Shown piece by piece: positions 18,418 through 30,825 of a stretch of 41,821 nt of DNA. This DNA comes from Acanthamoeba sp. SK_2022b (Eukaryota; Discosea; Longamoebia; Acanthamoebidae). The position numbers and the translations under genes were made by a program. The stretch is from contig JANDJZ010000419.1 in NCBI GenBank assembly GCA_027943245.1, positions 1 through 41,821 of the forward strand, given 5' to 3'. Within the stretch, counting starts at the first letter, position 1. Each line of letters begins with the position of its first letter. The notes under the pieces are model-generated. The model was not told the DNA's origin. It saw only the letters and a program-made list of their open reading frames with translations, and did not search any database.

Positions 18418-20813
18418 ATGGAAGCGCTGTCTGTGGGGACGGTGTTGGCAGCCGTAGTGGGAGGTGGCATTCTGTGGCTTCTCTTTGGGGGCCTCTGGGC
18501 GTTCATGCTTGGAGGCAGTGGCGCAGCACCAGCCCGAGGTAACAAGGTCCTCTCAATTACCACCTGATCTCGAGTTTGCTTAAATCTTCCTGCACAGGAG
18601 GGCGCCAACGTAACTCGCTGCGCGTGGCCTTCATCCATCCCGACCTGGGAATCGGTGCAGCACGCTCTCAAAGCCTGCAGCAGCACAAAGGTCATTCTCA
18701 TCTTTGATTCGGTTGGAAACAGGTGGAGCCGAGCGGCTTGTGGTGGATGCAGCGCTGGGGCTGCAGCAAGCGGGGCACCAAATTGTCATGTTCACTTCTC
18801 ACCACGACACCAACCACTGTCTCGACGAAACTCGCAATGGTTCGTTCTTTCTCTCTTTCTCATGCCCGCACGCAACTGCTCCGTGCTCAAGCTCGAGCAC
18901 TCGTCTCGCGCAGGCACGTTGAGGGTGATCGTGCACGGCGACGCCCTTCCCCGGTCATTGGGTGGTCGCTTCAAGGCCTTCTTCGCCTACCTCCGCAATG
19001 TAAGTCGAAGAGGTGGTGAGGCGGAGACCGTGTCATTTGCGTATCCCGCATGCTGGTGTCTCACCTCGCCTCCTCTCCCCCTCTTGTGCAGCTTTACCTG
19101 GCGCTAGCCTTGGTGCGGAGTCACAGGCACGGAGGAGCCTATGACGCCATCTTTGTGGACGCCATCTCGGCCTCCATCCCCATCCTCAAGCTCACTGGCG
19201 CCAAGGTATGTCTCTCTCTCTCTCTCTTGCTGCTTGGCCGCGTCTTCTAAGGGTGATTTGCCTCACTCTGCCGCTTCATTTATTAATTTTTTCATTTATT
19301 ATTTGTTTTATTTTTCTCGTGTGAGCGCAGATTCTGTTCTATTGTCACTTCCCCGATCGCAACCTGTGCACGGACCGCCGTTCGTTGCTGAAGCGCCTCT
19401 ATCGCCTTCCCCTGGATGTCTTGGAGGAAGTGACCACAGGTACCGTGCCCACCCACGTTGGGAGAAACCCATATTTAACAAAAAAAAAAAAAAATGTAAA
19501 AAATAATTAATCAATTAGGGCAAGCCGACAAGGTGTTGGTGAACAGCAAGTACACGGCCAGCGTCTACGACCAAACCTTCACCAGAATCGCCGCGCGGGT
19601 GAGGCCCGATGTGCTCTATCCCGCCATCAACTTCCAGTCCTACAATTCCAGTCAAGGGTACACGCCTGCTACTCTCTCGCTCCCTCTCCCCACTCTGCCT
19701 CTATTCTCGGACAGAGATCGCGCATCAACGCTTGCCTCACTCCATCGAGACTCCTCGCCTCGTAGATCGCAGGAGCGCGAGCCCTTGTTCGTTTCGTTGA
19801 ACCGCTACGAGAGGAAGAAGAACATCGGGCTTGCGCTGCAGGCCTTTGCCCTTCTGCGCGAGCGAACCCCAAAAGACGTCTTCGCATCCCTCCGCCTCGT
19901 CATCGCTGGTAACTCTCCTTTTCCTCCCCCTTTCCTTTCTTGTGCCCCCAGCCCGGCTGCGCAGGTGGCGATTGACCGGCGAGCAAACGCGTGCGTCGTC
20001 GCGTCGAACAACATAACACAGGCGGATACGATCCGCTGCTGGCCGAAAACGTGGAGCACTTCAAGGAGCTCAAGGCTCTCGCGCACAAGCTGGACCTGAT
20101 CGCAGACGAGCAGCTCAACTCCACCGAAGACGATAAGGAGGGCGCCCAGCAAGTCACCTTCCTGCGGTAGGCCGCCATGCAACCTCCCCGCCCACGCCCC
20201 CTCCCCCTTCCCTTTCCCTTTCCTCGAATCGCGTTGGTTAATGGGTGGCGCGGCAGATCGATCTCGAACCAGACGAGGAATGGCCTGCTGTCCAGATGCT
20301 CGGCCATCATCTACACTCCCGAGAACGAGCATTTCGGTACGTACGCCGACACGCGCGACGAGACAATGTTTGGAATGCGACTGAGCGACTGAGCTGGGCC
20401 GAACCACGACCGTAACCACCACCGCCGCCACCACCAGGCATCGTGCCCGTGGAGGCCATGTATGCTGGAGCGCCTGTCATCGCGTGCAACAGCGGAGGTC
20501 CGAGGGAGAGCATCAAACACGAGGTAGTCATGCTGGCCTGTGCATCCCCCCCCCTCTCTCGTGTCAACACCTATGGCGTGCCTTCTCTTTCATGAGTGAG
20601 CTGACACGTGTGTGAATCTGTGGGAAAAAGGTGACGGGGTTCCTGTGCGAACCGCAGGCGGATGAGTTTGCCGAGGCCATGGCGCTGCTGGCCGATGATC
20701 CGCAGCGAGTAAGGAAGATGGGAGAGGCTGGCCACCGACACGCCGAGGAGCGCTACTCCCTAACCTCCTTCACGCAACAGCTCGAAGCCGCCCTTCGCTC
20801 CATGCTCGCGTGA
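18418..20813 (+). CDS. alg2: ALG2 alpha-1,3/1,6-mannosyltransferase
   Basis: Family role: it adds the second and third mannoses to the dolichol-linked N-glycan precursor on the cytosolic face of the ER. The start MEALSVG leads into a membrane segment ([23 protein letters not shown]), then [80 protein letters not shown] and LRLVIAGGYDP. It continues with [24 protein letters not shown] (the GT4 E-x7-E sugar-nucleotide motif), [15 protein letters not shown] and VTGFLCEPQ. The stop is TGA 20811-20813. About ten short introns are present; one near 20525 has a C-run soon after its donor. The order and motifs match ALG2 over the full length. Confidence 0.94.
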
Positions 20814-20947
20814 GCTGGTTGGTGGGCTGTGCCACACCTCCACGATCGGGCACGGGCTGCAACCGCCCAATAACCAGCCACGACCAATTGGGAAAGTGAT
20901 ATAAAGCTTTGTGCAAAGTGTCGGGGCCAGAGTTCAAAGTTGAAGAC
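20814..20947 (+). promoter_or_regulatory. GH31 gene promoter with TATA box
   Basis: This is a 134-bp spacer after the ALG2 stop. TATAAA occurs at about 20900-20905, some 45 bp before the GH31 ATG, a typical distance for a short 5' UTR. Confidence 0.6.
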
Positions 20948-23900
20948 ATGTACCTCAAGGCGGCCGTGCTGCTCGTCGCCTCGCTTCTGTGCTCGTCGGT
21001 GGTATTCGCCGAGTTTATCTCGTCGGCCGACCACCGCAGCGCCGGCGCAGCGGTAGTGCCTGCCTCGCGCCTGGCCGCGGCCCTCTACCCCGGTAATACC
21101 CCCCCCCCACCAACCGCGTTTGGCTCGCCTTCGCTTTTTTTTCATTCTTTGGCACACCCCGTAACACGAACGCAAACGCGGAGCAGAGTGGGCGCACTCG
21201 CACTGGGTGTGGTTGGCCAGCGGCGTGGCCAACCAGACCTCCGAGACCGAGTTGGTCGAAGGTTATCTCAAGCGCAATATCCCCGTACGTTGGCGTGAGC
21301 TTCACACCCCTTTCTGCCTTCTTCCCCCTTGTCTCATGCTCGCGGTAGGTGGGAGCTGTTGACATAGACAGCCAATGGGCGACAGGAGACAACAATTGTA
21401 CCTCCCCGCACCGCTACGCTGACCGCCTGCTCATCTGCCAGTCTCCACTTCACGCTTCCCTAATGCGTGGTGTGCAGTCATTTGGAACCGCTCCAAGTAC
21501 CCCAACGCAAGCCAAATGGTCGCCAACTTCCACAAGCTCGGGGTACCTCCTCTTCCTTGCGCAACAGCACTGGATTGTTTAATATCATTTTAATTATCAT
21601 TTAATCGTTATTTTAATGTGTTTATTTTTCAAGGTGCGTGTCATCTTGTGGGTGACGTCGGTGATCAACAACGACTCGTCCAACTATGCCGAGGCCGTAG
21701 CGAAGAACTACATCATCAAGGGGCTGTGGACCAACGAGATTAAGTGGTGGCATGGCGTGGGCTCGTTCATCGACTACACCAACCCCGGTAAGGCCACATG
21801 GAGACCTAGCCGTCACAGAACACATATCCTATGCATTCACGCCCAGCGCTGACGGTTGAGCCACAGAGGCTCTGGCATGGTGGCACAAGCAGATGGATCT
21901 GGTGATTGACATTGGCGTCGATGGATGGTGCCACGCCCCTTGACCTCTTCTCGCCTCCAAACCACTCCCCTTAACTCTATTTGACCGATCCCACCAGGAA
22001 ATGCGATGGCACAGGTCGGTCTCCCAACAGAGGCGTTGTCAACAGCCGACACGAGCTGGAGGCCTTTTGACGCTGACCCGCTGCGTGGATACGCGCTGTG
22101 TGATTTCGCTTGTACAGACCCCTACATCTACGAGCTCATCGTGGCGTACGGACACAAGGGCATCGTCACTCCGGCAGAGTACGCCGAACTCTACTACAGG
22201 GACTTCTTCTACTACACCCGAAGCAAGAACCCGCAGGCCTTGATCATGTCCAGACCCGTCGACAGGTTTGGCGTACACCACACACTCACTCGACCCAAAC
22301 ACGTAGTAGGGGCTGATGAGACCTTCGCCCGCCCATCCGCCCACCGCCCAGCTTCGGGGACATCTACCATTCGTTCTCTCCGCGCGACGTGGTCTTCTCT
22401 GGTTGGGTGGGCGACCAGGATCCCACGTTCGAGGGCCTCCAGAACGCTCTCAAGAACATCTTCCACTCTGCCTGGCGCAACTACGTCAACTTTGGAAGCG
22501 ACATCGGTACACCAGCTTTCCACTCTCCCCACCCAACAATCCAATGGCGCTCGTATCTCTACATCTCTCGCCGAACTCTCAACGTGTGTCGACCTCCCAA
22601 AAGGGGGCTACCGGTCGCACGGCCCGCCTCCGTTCGGAAGGACCAAGCAGCTGTTCCTGCGGTGCGATCGACGTTGCCATCATCCATCCAATGGCCACGC
22701 GTAGCGCTGCTGACCCTTCGAGCTCGATACGTCGACGCAGGTGGGCCCAAATGGGCGCCTTCACGCCGCTCATGGAGAACGGGGGTGACAACGAGCATCG
22801 GCCGTGGATGTTCGACAACACCAACCAGACGCTCGACATCTACCGCACCTTCGTGCACATCCACACCGAGGTTAGGCTGCGCTTGGGCACCGCAGGCCGT
22901 GGTCTGGCCTAACGCTCCCTCTCATACGCAGTTGGTTCCCTACTTCATGACCGCCGGCACGACGGCCTACGAGCAGGGCATCTCCGTGATCAAGCCTCTT
23001 GCCGACGAGACCATCTTCACGCCTGGCACGACATCTACGATCATCGCGTCGACTGGCGCTCGTCTTCTCTGCCCATGACTAACGGATGGATAACAGACAC
23101 GTGGGCGTACATGTTGTGGAAGGACATCCTGGTGGTCCCGATGGTGGACAACTCGACGACGCGGGCCATCTCGTTCCCGGCCAACGACGACTGGGTCGAC
23201 TGGTGGCAGCCCTCCTGCGTCTACAAGGGCGGCTCGAAGCTCTCGGTATCCCTCCCCTACCTCGTCTCCTTCATGTTCTTCTTCACAACTCACCCCCCCC
23301 CCAACTCACTGCTCTCTCTCTTGCCCTCGACAAGGCCTACCCGGTTCCTCTCGAGCACTTCCCCGTGTTCAAGAGGAAGGGCTCCATCATCCCCCTACAC
23401 GTCTTCGATTCCATCACCGGTCTCCCCCTCTCCCCCTTCTAGCCCTTGGGCTCCCTGAAAACTCATCGACTACTCGCTCGCTCCATTTGCCCAATGGTCG
23501 AGCGCAGGCAACGGAGACGAGCGCGCCGCCGACTTCCTGACCGTGCTGGTGTCCTACCTCGCCGACTCGGCCTGGCAGAGCGTGCGGCAGCACCAGGGCC
23601 CGAGCCAGGAGCTGGCCTACAGCTACTCGCCCGACCGGGCCGTGCTCGAGCTCGAGGCCACCGCCCACGCGCGCCCGCTAGTGTTCCTCCTCCGCGGCGT
23701 GGAGCTCCCGCCGAGCCGCCGGCTCTTCAAGGCCGTGGCGGTCACCAGCCTCGACGATGGCCCCGCCCTGCTCCCCGAGCTGGCCTCCCTCGACCAAGTA
23801 CGTCCCCCACACACGCACACGCACGACGCATGGAGCGCTCATTGCGAGGACGGGTGCAGCGGTACGGCAGAGCGGCGGGGTGGTTCTTCGACGCGGCCAA

Positions 23901-23991
23901 GCGCGAGCTCTGGATCCAGCCGGGACCCACGGCGCAGGGCCTACGGCTGTCGGTCCACGGCATCGTCAACGCACCTCACGCCGCCTGCTGA
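20948..23991 (+). CDS. Secreted glycoside hydrolase family 31 (alpha-glucosidase/xylosidase-like)
   Basis: This should be a retaining alpha-glycosidase that is secreted or lysosomal. The signal peptide is MYLKAAVLLVASLLCSSVVFA. The catalytic barrel is spread over many exons: WAHSHWVWLASGVAN, VGAVDIDSQW, VRVILWVTSVIN, GSFIDYTNP, then GVDGW-KCDGT-DPYIYEL, where splicing across two introns restores the GH31 nucleophile motif (Asp of KCDG). Later come NPQALIMSRPVD, VFSGWVGDQDPTFEGLQ, NYVNFGSDIGG, MENGGDNEHRPWMFD, YFMTAGTTAYEQG, YMLWKDILVVPMV and PVPLEHFPVFKRKGSIIPLHV. A C-terminal beta domain ends at TGA 23989-23991. Introns at 21093 and 23250 carry C-runs near their donors. Substrate preference is not readable from the sequence. 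Confidence 0.9.
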
Positions 23992-24190
23992 GCTTGCTCG
24001 TTCATCGAGAGAGAGAGAGAGAGAGGAGAAGGTGGAGACGATAATGATGGGTTTCTTAACCGGTTGAAGGTGAGGCTCTATGCCCTCTTCTCGTTTGTTA
24101 ACGAAATCGTTACTTCCACGACTCTCGCGCGGTCTGTACAGAGATAGGTGAGTGGAGAGATCGATGAGGATAGGGGGAAACCGCGGCCGA

Positions 24191-25109
24191 TCAGCCGGTC
24201 ATGGCCTTGCGCAGGGCGCGGTTCTCGTCGCGCAGGTGAGACACCTCGGCCTCGAGCTGCTTGATGTAGTCGACGGCGTAGTGGAGCAGAGTGGTCTTGC
24301 TGGGTCGCGAGATGGTCAGTGGTAGCGCCTGCCGCAGCCCGTGGAAGCCTTCGTTCAGGTCCTTTCTCCTCTTGCGCTCCATCGCGCACTTCTTGGTCTT
24401 GCGTTCAACTGTCTCCACACGCCTGCATACATAACCCCCCCCCCCCCCAATTGACGATGACTCGACAGTTCGCTGCAAATGAGGTCGACAGCACAGGACA
24501 TACCCTCGCTTCCTCGAGCCATCGTTGCCTCCGTCGCTGTTGCCCTCGTCGCCCGACAAACTGCCGTCGGTGTCGTCGAAGGAGAGGCTGTGCTTGTGAT
24601 CTTTGACGTCGTGGTGCTGGTCTGACATGAGCGGGATCACCGTACTCGTGGGGCTGTGTGGGGGCATTGTCACAGCCCCGGATGGGTGCAGCATGCTGGG
24701 GGCAAGCATGCCCGGCGAGACGCGCATCATGCCTCCAGTTGGCGAGTAGAGCAGCGCGGCAGGGTTGATGTTGAGCGTTTCCATTGCGAGAGGATGCCCG
24801 GCATGCAGAGCCCCCTGTGCTTGCGCGGCGCTCATCATCATCGAAGCTTCATACCTGGGATGTGGTCATAAGAAGGTGATGGCGATTAGCTTCACATCTC
24901 CTACATCTTCGAAGATTTTTCGAGATTAGGCCAAAGCACCCGCTTTTAGTTGAAAGGCAAGGCCGAAAGAGATGACCAGGTTTCAGTGGGTCGGAGAGCA
25001 GAGGCGTTAGTTGCAGCGAGTGTGGAAGAGGAGAAGACAAGAAAAGTGTATAGGGAAACAGGGGCACAGCAGAAGACTCGGCGCGAACACGTGCTTACCT
25101 CGGGTCCAT
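24191..25109 (-). CDS. bHLH transcription factor
   Basis: Three exons join in phase: 25109-25099 (11 nt, MDPR), 24854-24504 and 24422-24191, giving 197 aa. The N-terminal two-thirds are Met/Pro/His/Ser-rich with an acidic GSLSGDEGNSDGGNDG stretch. The C-terminus is a bHLH domain: basic KKCAMERKRRKDLN, helix 1 EGFHGLRQALP, a loop, and helix 2 KTTLLHYAVDYIKQLEAEV. It continues as a short leucine-zipper-like SHLRDENRALRKAM. Compared with MAX/MYC basic regions, the E-box contacts Glu and Arg-Arg are kept, but the His is replaced by Lys. It probably acts as a nuclear dimer. The second intron (24503-24423) has a G-run near its acceptor. The gene is divergent from the RasGEF. Confidence 0.88.
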
Positions 25110-25741
25110 GTCTTGAGAAGGGGAGGCTCTCTTCTTACGAGCTCTTGCTCGTGGTGGGCTGCGTGTTCTTCTGCTAGCACCACACCGCCCCCTTCCACGC
25201 AGCCTCCCTGCGTAGAATGCCAGGCACCCGAGGTTGAGTCGCCAACCGACGCCTCCTTAAATCCTGGAATCTGAACCAGAAGCTTGCGAAGAGCTTGAGG
25301 AGGACGGCTCTTGGTCTTGGTCCAGACAAAAGCAGTACACCATCATCGTGGAGATGGATCGTCGTCTTGGTGCCTGCTTGCACGCACGGAAAGTGGCGAG
25401 CATCAGGCACAACTTTCTCACACCAGGCGACCACACCTAGCACACAAACCGAGGTCGGCCCAACGGCAGCTGCTGAACGCGAAGCACACGGCCGCAGTTG
25501 CGCACGCCGGTGGTGGCACAAACTGCTCAGCAGAGCCACGGTTGGACTTCCACAGCAAACAAAACACAGACACGGCAGCTGCAGAGACGGTTGCTAAGCC
25601 ACCCGGTGGAGTTTTAGTCATGCAAACGACAGAAACACCCAGCCCGCGGTCGTCCCTCCTCGCTGCATTCTCGCCTCATCTCCTTGCTGCCCCACCTGAA
25701 GTTCGAAGGGGGGCGAGTGGATTCGAGAAGAAGTAAGAAAA
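25110..25741. promoter_or_regulatory. Upstream region shared by bHLH (-) and RasGEF (+) genes
   Basis: This 632-bp divergent intergenic region has no convincing gene. The + ORF at 25311-25736 and the minus ORF at 25174-25539 lack domains. No tRNA or obvious TATA box is seen. It presumably holds both promoters. Confidence 0.4.
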
Positions 25742-27019
25742 ATGACATCAACGGGGAAGATGACGAAGCGGGATGCATTCGAACGGCTTGCCGATCGAGC
25801 CCTGCTGGGCGGGGACGAGGAAGTGACCATGGCCTTCCTTCTTTCTCACAAGCATCTCCTGCGGCGCCATCCAACGCGCGTACTCACGGAGCGCTGGATC
25901 AAACAATATCCTGTCCATCCTCGTCATTCATTATTATTATTGTTTTTTGTTTTTTTTTTTACTAATAATGATAGATGAGATTTTCCTTTCATCAGTTATT
26001 AAAACAATTTTTAAATCAATTTTTGCTGCTTGATCTCCTTTCCTCCTTTTTTGTTCCATGTGTTCCTTAACTCTCTTTACTGTGCAAGAGGGCACCGGCG
26101 GAGAGAGCGGCGCCGCGGCGCTGGCTAGCTTCATGCGCCTGTGGGCGCGCCACTTCTTTGGCGACCTCCGTCTGAAGGATCGTGTGGCGGTGTTGGGCGC
26201 CATGCCGGAGCTCGGCGACGCCAGGAACAACGAGTTCAAGCTGCTATTCGTCCAGGCCAACCACCGCCTCGCACGAACCAAGGCCGCCCCGCCGCCCCCG
26301 CCGCCCAAGGGCCTCACGCTCAATCGCGTAGAAGAATTCGCCCACCTCGCCGACATGGTGCCGCTCCCCGAAGACATGCCATGTGTGTGGATGTGTGTGC
26401 ACCGATCGATATCAGGCTAACACGACCACGAACTGGCCAGGCCATCAAGCTGTTCAGCGTCAAGGACCAGTTGAGCGTCGCCGTGGAGCTGACGCGGACC
26501 GAAGCCCGTCTGTTTCAAGTACGGCTACTTTATCATTTATACTAGTTACGTTCGTGTTGTTTTTGTTTTTATTTCCCTGATTTTTGTATTTTAATTTCGT
26601 TTTTTTTGTATGTTTTAAATGACATTCGGTGGTTTGGGGCACAGGCGATCACGGCGCGCGAGTTCCTGGACCAGGCCTGGCAGCGCGAGGACAAGGTCCT
26701 CCTGTCGCCCAACCTCACCAGGAGCATCGAACGATTCAACCAGGTGCGCCACCCATGCAGACCACGGCCGCGCAGGCGCAGCCCCTTTGAGGCCTCGAGA
26801 GAGGCCTCTCCGATGGTGATGTGAGGCTGACACGCAGCGTCCACTTCATAACGCGTAGGTGAGCTACTGGGCGGCGACGTGCATCTTGACCCAGTCCACC
26901 GTCGAAAAGCAGGCGCTCATCATCAGCAAGTTCATCCGGCTGGCGCTCGACTTCTTCAAGCTTCACAACTACAACGGCGTCGCCGAGATCACGTCGGCCC
27001 TTCACAACAGGTGCGTGTC

Positions 27020-27058
<39 letters not shown>

Positions 27059-27123
27059 GTGTGTGTTGCATTCGTGATGGCGCCACCATGGCTTCTGACG
27101 CGAGCGTGGCGGGCTGGCTCCTG

Positions 27124-27194
<71 letters not shown>

Positions 27195-27333
27195 GCGTGA
27201 GACAGCGCCGTGCAGCGTTTGCGGCAGACGTGGCTGCTGCTGCCGGAGCGACACCTGAAGAAACTGCAGAAGCTGGAACAAATCATGCAGCCCCAGCAGA
27301 ACTTCTGGAGTTACAGGTAACACCAAATGGACA

Positions 27334-27401
<68 letters not shown>

Positions 27402-28737
27402 CACACAGCAACGCGTTGGTGATGGCTGAGGCTTGTGACGTGCGTGTTACCCCCTCCCCCCTCTCTTCACCATTCGATCGCAGGGAGTGCTTTGACAAGG
27501 TGCAGGGGCCCAAGATCCCGTACCTGGCCGTGTCGCTGCGTGACATCACGTTCATCAACATCGGCAACAACAACTACCAAGAGGACGGGTCGATCAACAC
27601 CGAGCGGCTGGCCATGTTGCACCAGCAGGTGCAGAACATCCGCAGGCTCCAGGTTGGTCAACTCCCCACCACCGACGCGCGTCGGCGATGCGTGCCTCGT
27701 GTGTGTGCGCGCGCGCTCTGTGTACGTGTGAGCGAGCTGAAGAGGCGAACGAAACGCGCGTGCACAGGAAGCGGCGCAGCAGAACGACGTCAAGGAGCTC
27801 GACAGGCTCACCGACCCGGAGCTCATCGACTATTGTCACAGCCCTCCGTTCATCGGTGAGGCCAACTCTCTCTCCCCCCCCCCACAACGCTTCGCTCATT
27901 GCGAGTTGTTGTTGTTGCTGACACCGGCGCTCGACGGCGGGGGGGGGGAGCAATGCAGACAACGACGAGGTGTTGCACGAGCTGGCGACGCGGTTCATGT
28001 CGCGGACCAAGGACGTCAACAGCAACGTGGACTCGATACTGAACAACTCGAACATTCTCAGCCTGTTCCACATCTCGGACTCGTCGGACTCGTCGCTGTC
28101 GCTGACGGTCTCGCTGAGGGACAGGGTCCGGGGCGAGGGCGACGACTCGTGGTCGGCGCTGACGTCGGAGACCGAGACCGAGACCGAGAGCATCCTGGAG
28201 GAGGAGCAGGACGACGAGTTCAACGATGAAGTGGACGACGCAGAGGCCGCCGCGAAGAAGACGAAGAAGGGCAGCAAGACGAAGGAGCGAAAGGCGGCCA
28301 AGGGCGAGGCCGGCGACGAGGAGGAGGATGGACAGCAGCAGGGCGACGACGGCGATGACAGCACCGCCGACTCGAGCGAGAAGAAGAAGAAGCCCAGCAA
28401 GAAGACCAAGAAGAAGCGGGTGGGCATGAGGGACGAAGGCGACGAGAGCGCGAGCAGCAGCCAGGACCTCCTGCTCGACCACAAGGCCAAGCTCAAGAAG
28501 AAGAAAAAGAAGCGCCACCTCAGCACCAGCTCCCCCTCGTCCTCGTCGGCGCTGGTGGCCACAATCCGCTCGCGGTCCAGCAGTCGCGCGACCAAGGCGC
28601 AGGACCAGCAGCCGCAGCAGCCCCAACAGCCCCAGCAGCAAAAGTGGCCCTCGTACAACGACGCGGAGGGCCCCGCCCCCTTGGACGCGGTCCCCGAGGT
28701 CAACGAGACAGTTGGTGTCGAAGAAACCAACAACTGA
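25742..28737 (+). CDS. Ras guanine nucleotide exchange factor (REM + CDC25 domain)
   Basis: This should activate Ras/Rap GTPases. The N-terminus is MTSTGKMTKRDAFERL, followed by a RasGEF-N (REM)-like part: VLTERWIKQ, then ALASFMRLWARHFFGDL. The CDC25 catalytic domain runs from the AIKLFSVKDQ exon through TAREFLDQAWQ, SYWAATCILTQ, ALIISKFIRLALDFFKLHNYNG, ITSALHN-SAVQRLRQTW, CFDKVQGPKIPYLAVSLRDITFI, GSINTERL and ELIDYCHSPPFI. The last exon (about 27960-28737) adds LSLFHISDSSDSS and a long acidic/Lys-rich, Ser-rich, Gln/Pro-rich tail. The stop is at 28735-28737. Introns contain (TTG)n, (TG)n and (CA)n runs and C- or G-runs. It converges on NAP1 with about 240 bp between. Confidence 0.92.
27021..27058. 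repeat. (TTG)n microsatellite in RasGEF intron
   Basis: About 12 TTG units lie directly after the splice donor of the intron following the ITSALHN exon. Confidence 0.93.
27125..27193. repeat. (TG)n microsatellite in the same RasGEF intron
   Basis: About 68 bp of TG repeats lie on the sense strand, a short distance before the splice acceptor. Confidence 0.95.
27334..27399. repeat. (CA)n microsatellite in the next RasGEF intron
   Basis: About 65 bp of CA repeats lie on the sense strand. This is the opposite phase to most other dinucleotide runs in the window. Confidence 0.95.
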
Positions 28738-28978
28738 AAACTTGTTTATAAAATATTATTTTATTTTCCTACACGCGGACAGCTGTGGTGTATCTCTCGC
28801 TCGCGCTTGGTCTCTTCTGGACGGCAAGGCAGCGAGAGCAAAGGCAAACCGCCTCGGACTGCGAAAAAGACTTTGCGCAAGGAGAACGGGGACAGGAGAC
28901 GAGCTAGGAAGGAAAGAAAACATGTTGCAGTTGTTGTTGTGGAAGGGCCGCCGAGGGCCTGTGGCCAGCCAGCGGCGC

Positions 28979-30764
28979 TTACAAGTTGTCTTCGGCCTGC
29001 TCGCCAGCGGTTCCGCCCGTAGCCACCACCGGCTTGCCTGCAATCCAAGCGGTGATGACGACGATAAACGGTCGAGTCAGTGCAACGGCCGCACAGTGTT
29101 TGTGTGTGTGTCGTGTGTCGTGTGATGTGTAAGACGCACCCTTCTTGCCCTGCATCTTGGTGTCGTAGAGGTGTTTGTACATGGACCGGAGGAGGGCGTA
29201 GGGGAGGCAGCCCTCGAGCACCTCCTGCGTGACAAACGGCGAGTCGTCCACGAACTTGTCCATGAAAATGAGCACCGACGGCAGGCTCTGCACCACCTTC
29301 TCCACCTGCCTGGGCGGCTGCTGGGCTTGCTTCAGTAGAATACACCTGCCACACACAAACACACAACGTGAGTCGACGAGCGCGAGTTGAGGGGAGTCAT
29401 GGACGGCGACGTACGAGGCAGCTTCGATGAACTTCTTCGTCAGCTCGACGATCTCTCGCTCATTGTCGGTTGCCGACGTCGCCCTGGTGGCGACGAGGAG
29501 CGCGTTGATGGCCAGAGAGAGCGTGTGGACGTTGTTGGCGTGGCCCTCGATGGCCGGGTGGAAGATGGCCTCGGCCCAGATCTTGGACGACACGAACGCC
29601 GCGGCGTAGATGATGGGTAGCAGCATCCACAGCTCCCTGCGACGCGTCGACGCGGCCACAGCGTCAGCACAGGAGAGAGGAGAGGAGAGGAGAGGGGCAG
29701 CAGCCACGCACTTGTCCTGCTCGCCGATCGTCTTGCAGAGGACGGCCTTGAGGGCCTGGTCGGCCGAGCCCAGGTCCAGACCGAGGGTCATGGCCAGGGA
29801 GTCCAGCTCCAGGAACTCGGGCTTCATGAACGTGTTTCGTGGATACTGCAAACCAAAAACAAGATTAAATTCGAGGAAAGTAAAAGAAATTATGGTAAAT
29901 TAAAACATGAATAACATATTTAAATAAAATAAAATAAAAAAGAGGTAAAACGCACCTGATCGAAAATGTTGCCGACGGCGTGGGAGATGTAGGGAATGTC
30001 CTTCTCCGCAACGTTGCGCTGGGCCTCGAGCAGCAGCTCCCTGAACTGCAGCGCGTTACCGATGGCGATCGACCTGGAGAGACCGAGCGCGGGAGGAGAG
30101 GCGAGTTGGCCAACGCGTCAGTGCTTTGCTTGGCTTGGCGGATGATGACGAAGGGAGCCAAGTTACCTGTTGATGAAGGTGTCGATCTCACGGAGGGCCT
30201 TGAGGTGGACCGTGACGTCCTTGCTGTAGCTGGCGGCGATGTCGGAGAGCGTCTTGCGGTTGAGCGCGAGGACCTCCTTGATGGCGGGGATGTTGGAGGC
30301 CACAAACTTCATGGTCTCCCGGTGGATGGCCCGCACGCCGTTGGGGCCCACCAACCGCACGAGCGCCTGCATCTCGGCCAGGTCGGCGTACTCCTCCGGA
30401 CGGAAGGGCAACACGGCTCGCACGTCGGCACGCGAAATGAACGCTTTCCTGCAAGCACAAAAAAAAAATAACACAACCGGTTCGGTGAACATCAATAAAA
30501 ATATAAATAAAAAACAAAAAAACAATAAATAATGTGATTGGACAAGGCTTACCGGTTGACGGAATAGCAGAGGCCGGGCGTGGTGAGGCGCTTGGAGACA
30601 AACTCAGAGTACCACTTGGAGAGGACACGACCGAGGTCGGCGTCCTCGCTCCACGCGAGATCGCTGTCCACCGTGAAGTCGATCTTGTTGATGTGCGACA
30701 GGCCGTTGTTGTACACCTGATCGCGAACACAGCGTCGCGCGCGTAAGCGCAAATGCCTCCCCCC

Positions 30765-30825
<61 letters not shown>

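Noticed and set aside
25311..25736. 141-codon + strand ORF upstream of RasGEF
   Set aside because: No recognisable domain, low-complexity composition, and it ends just before the RasGEF ATG; it is probably promoter/5' UTR sequence.
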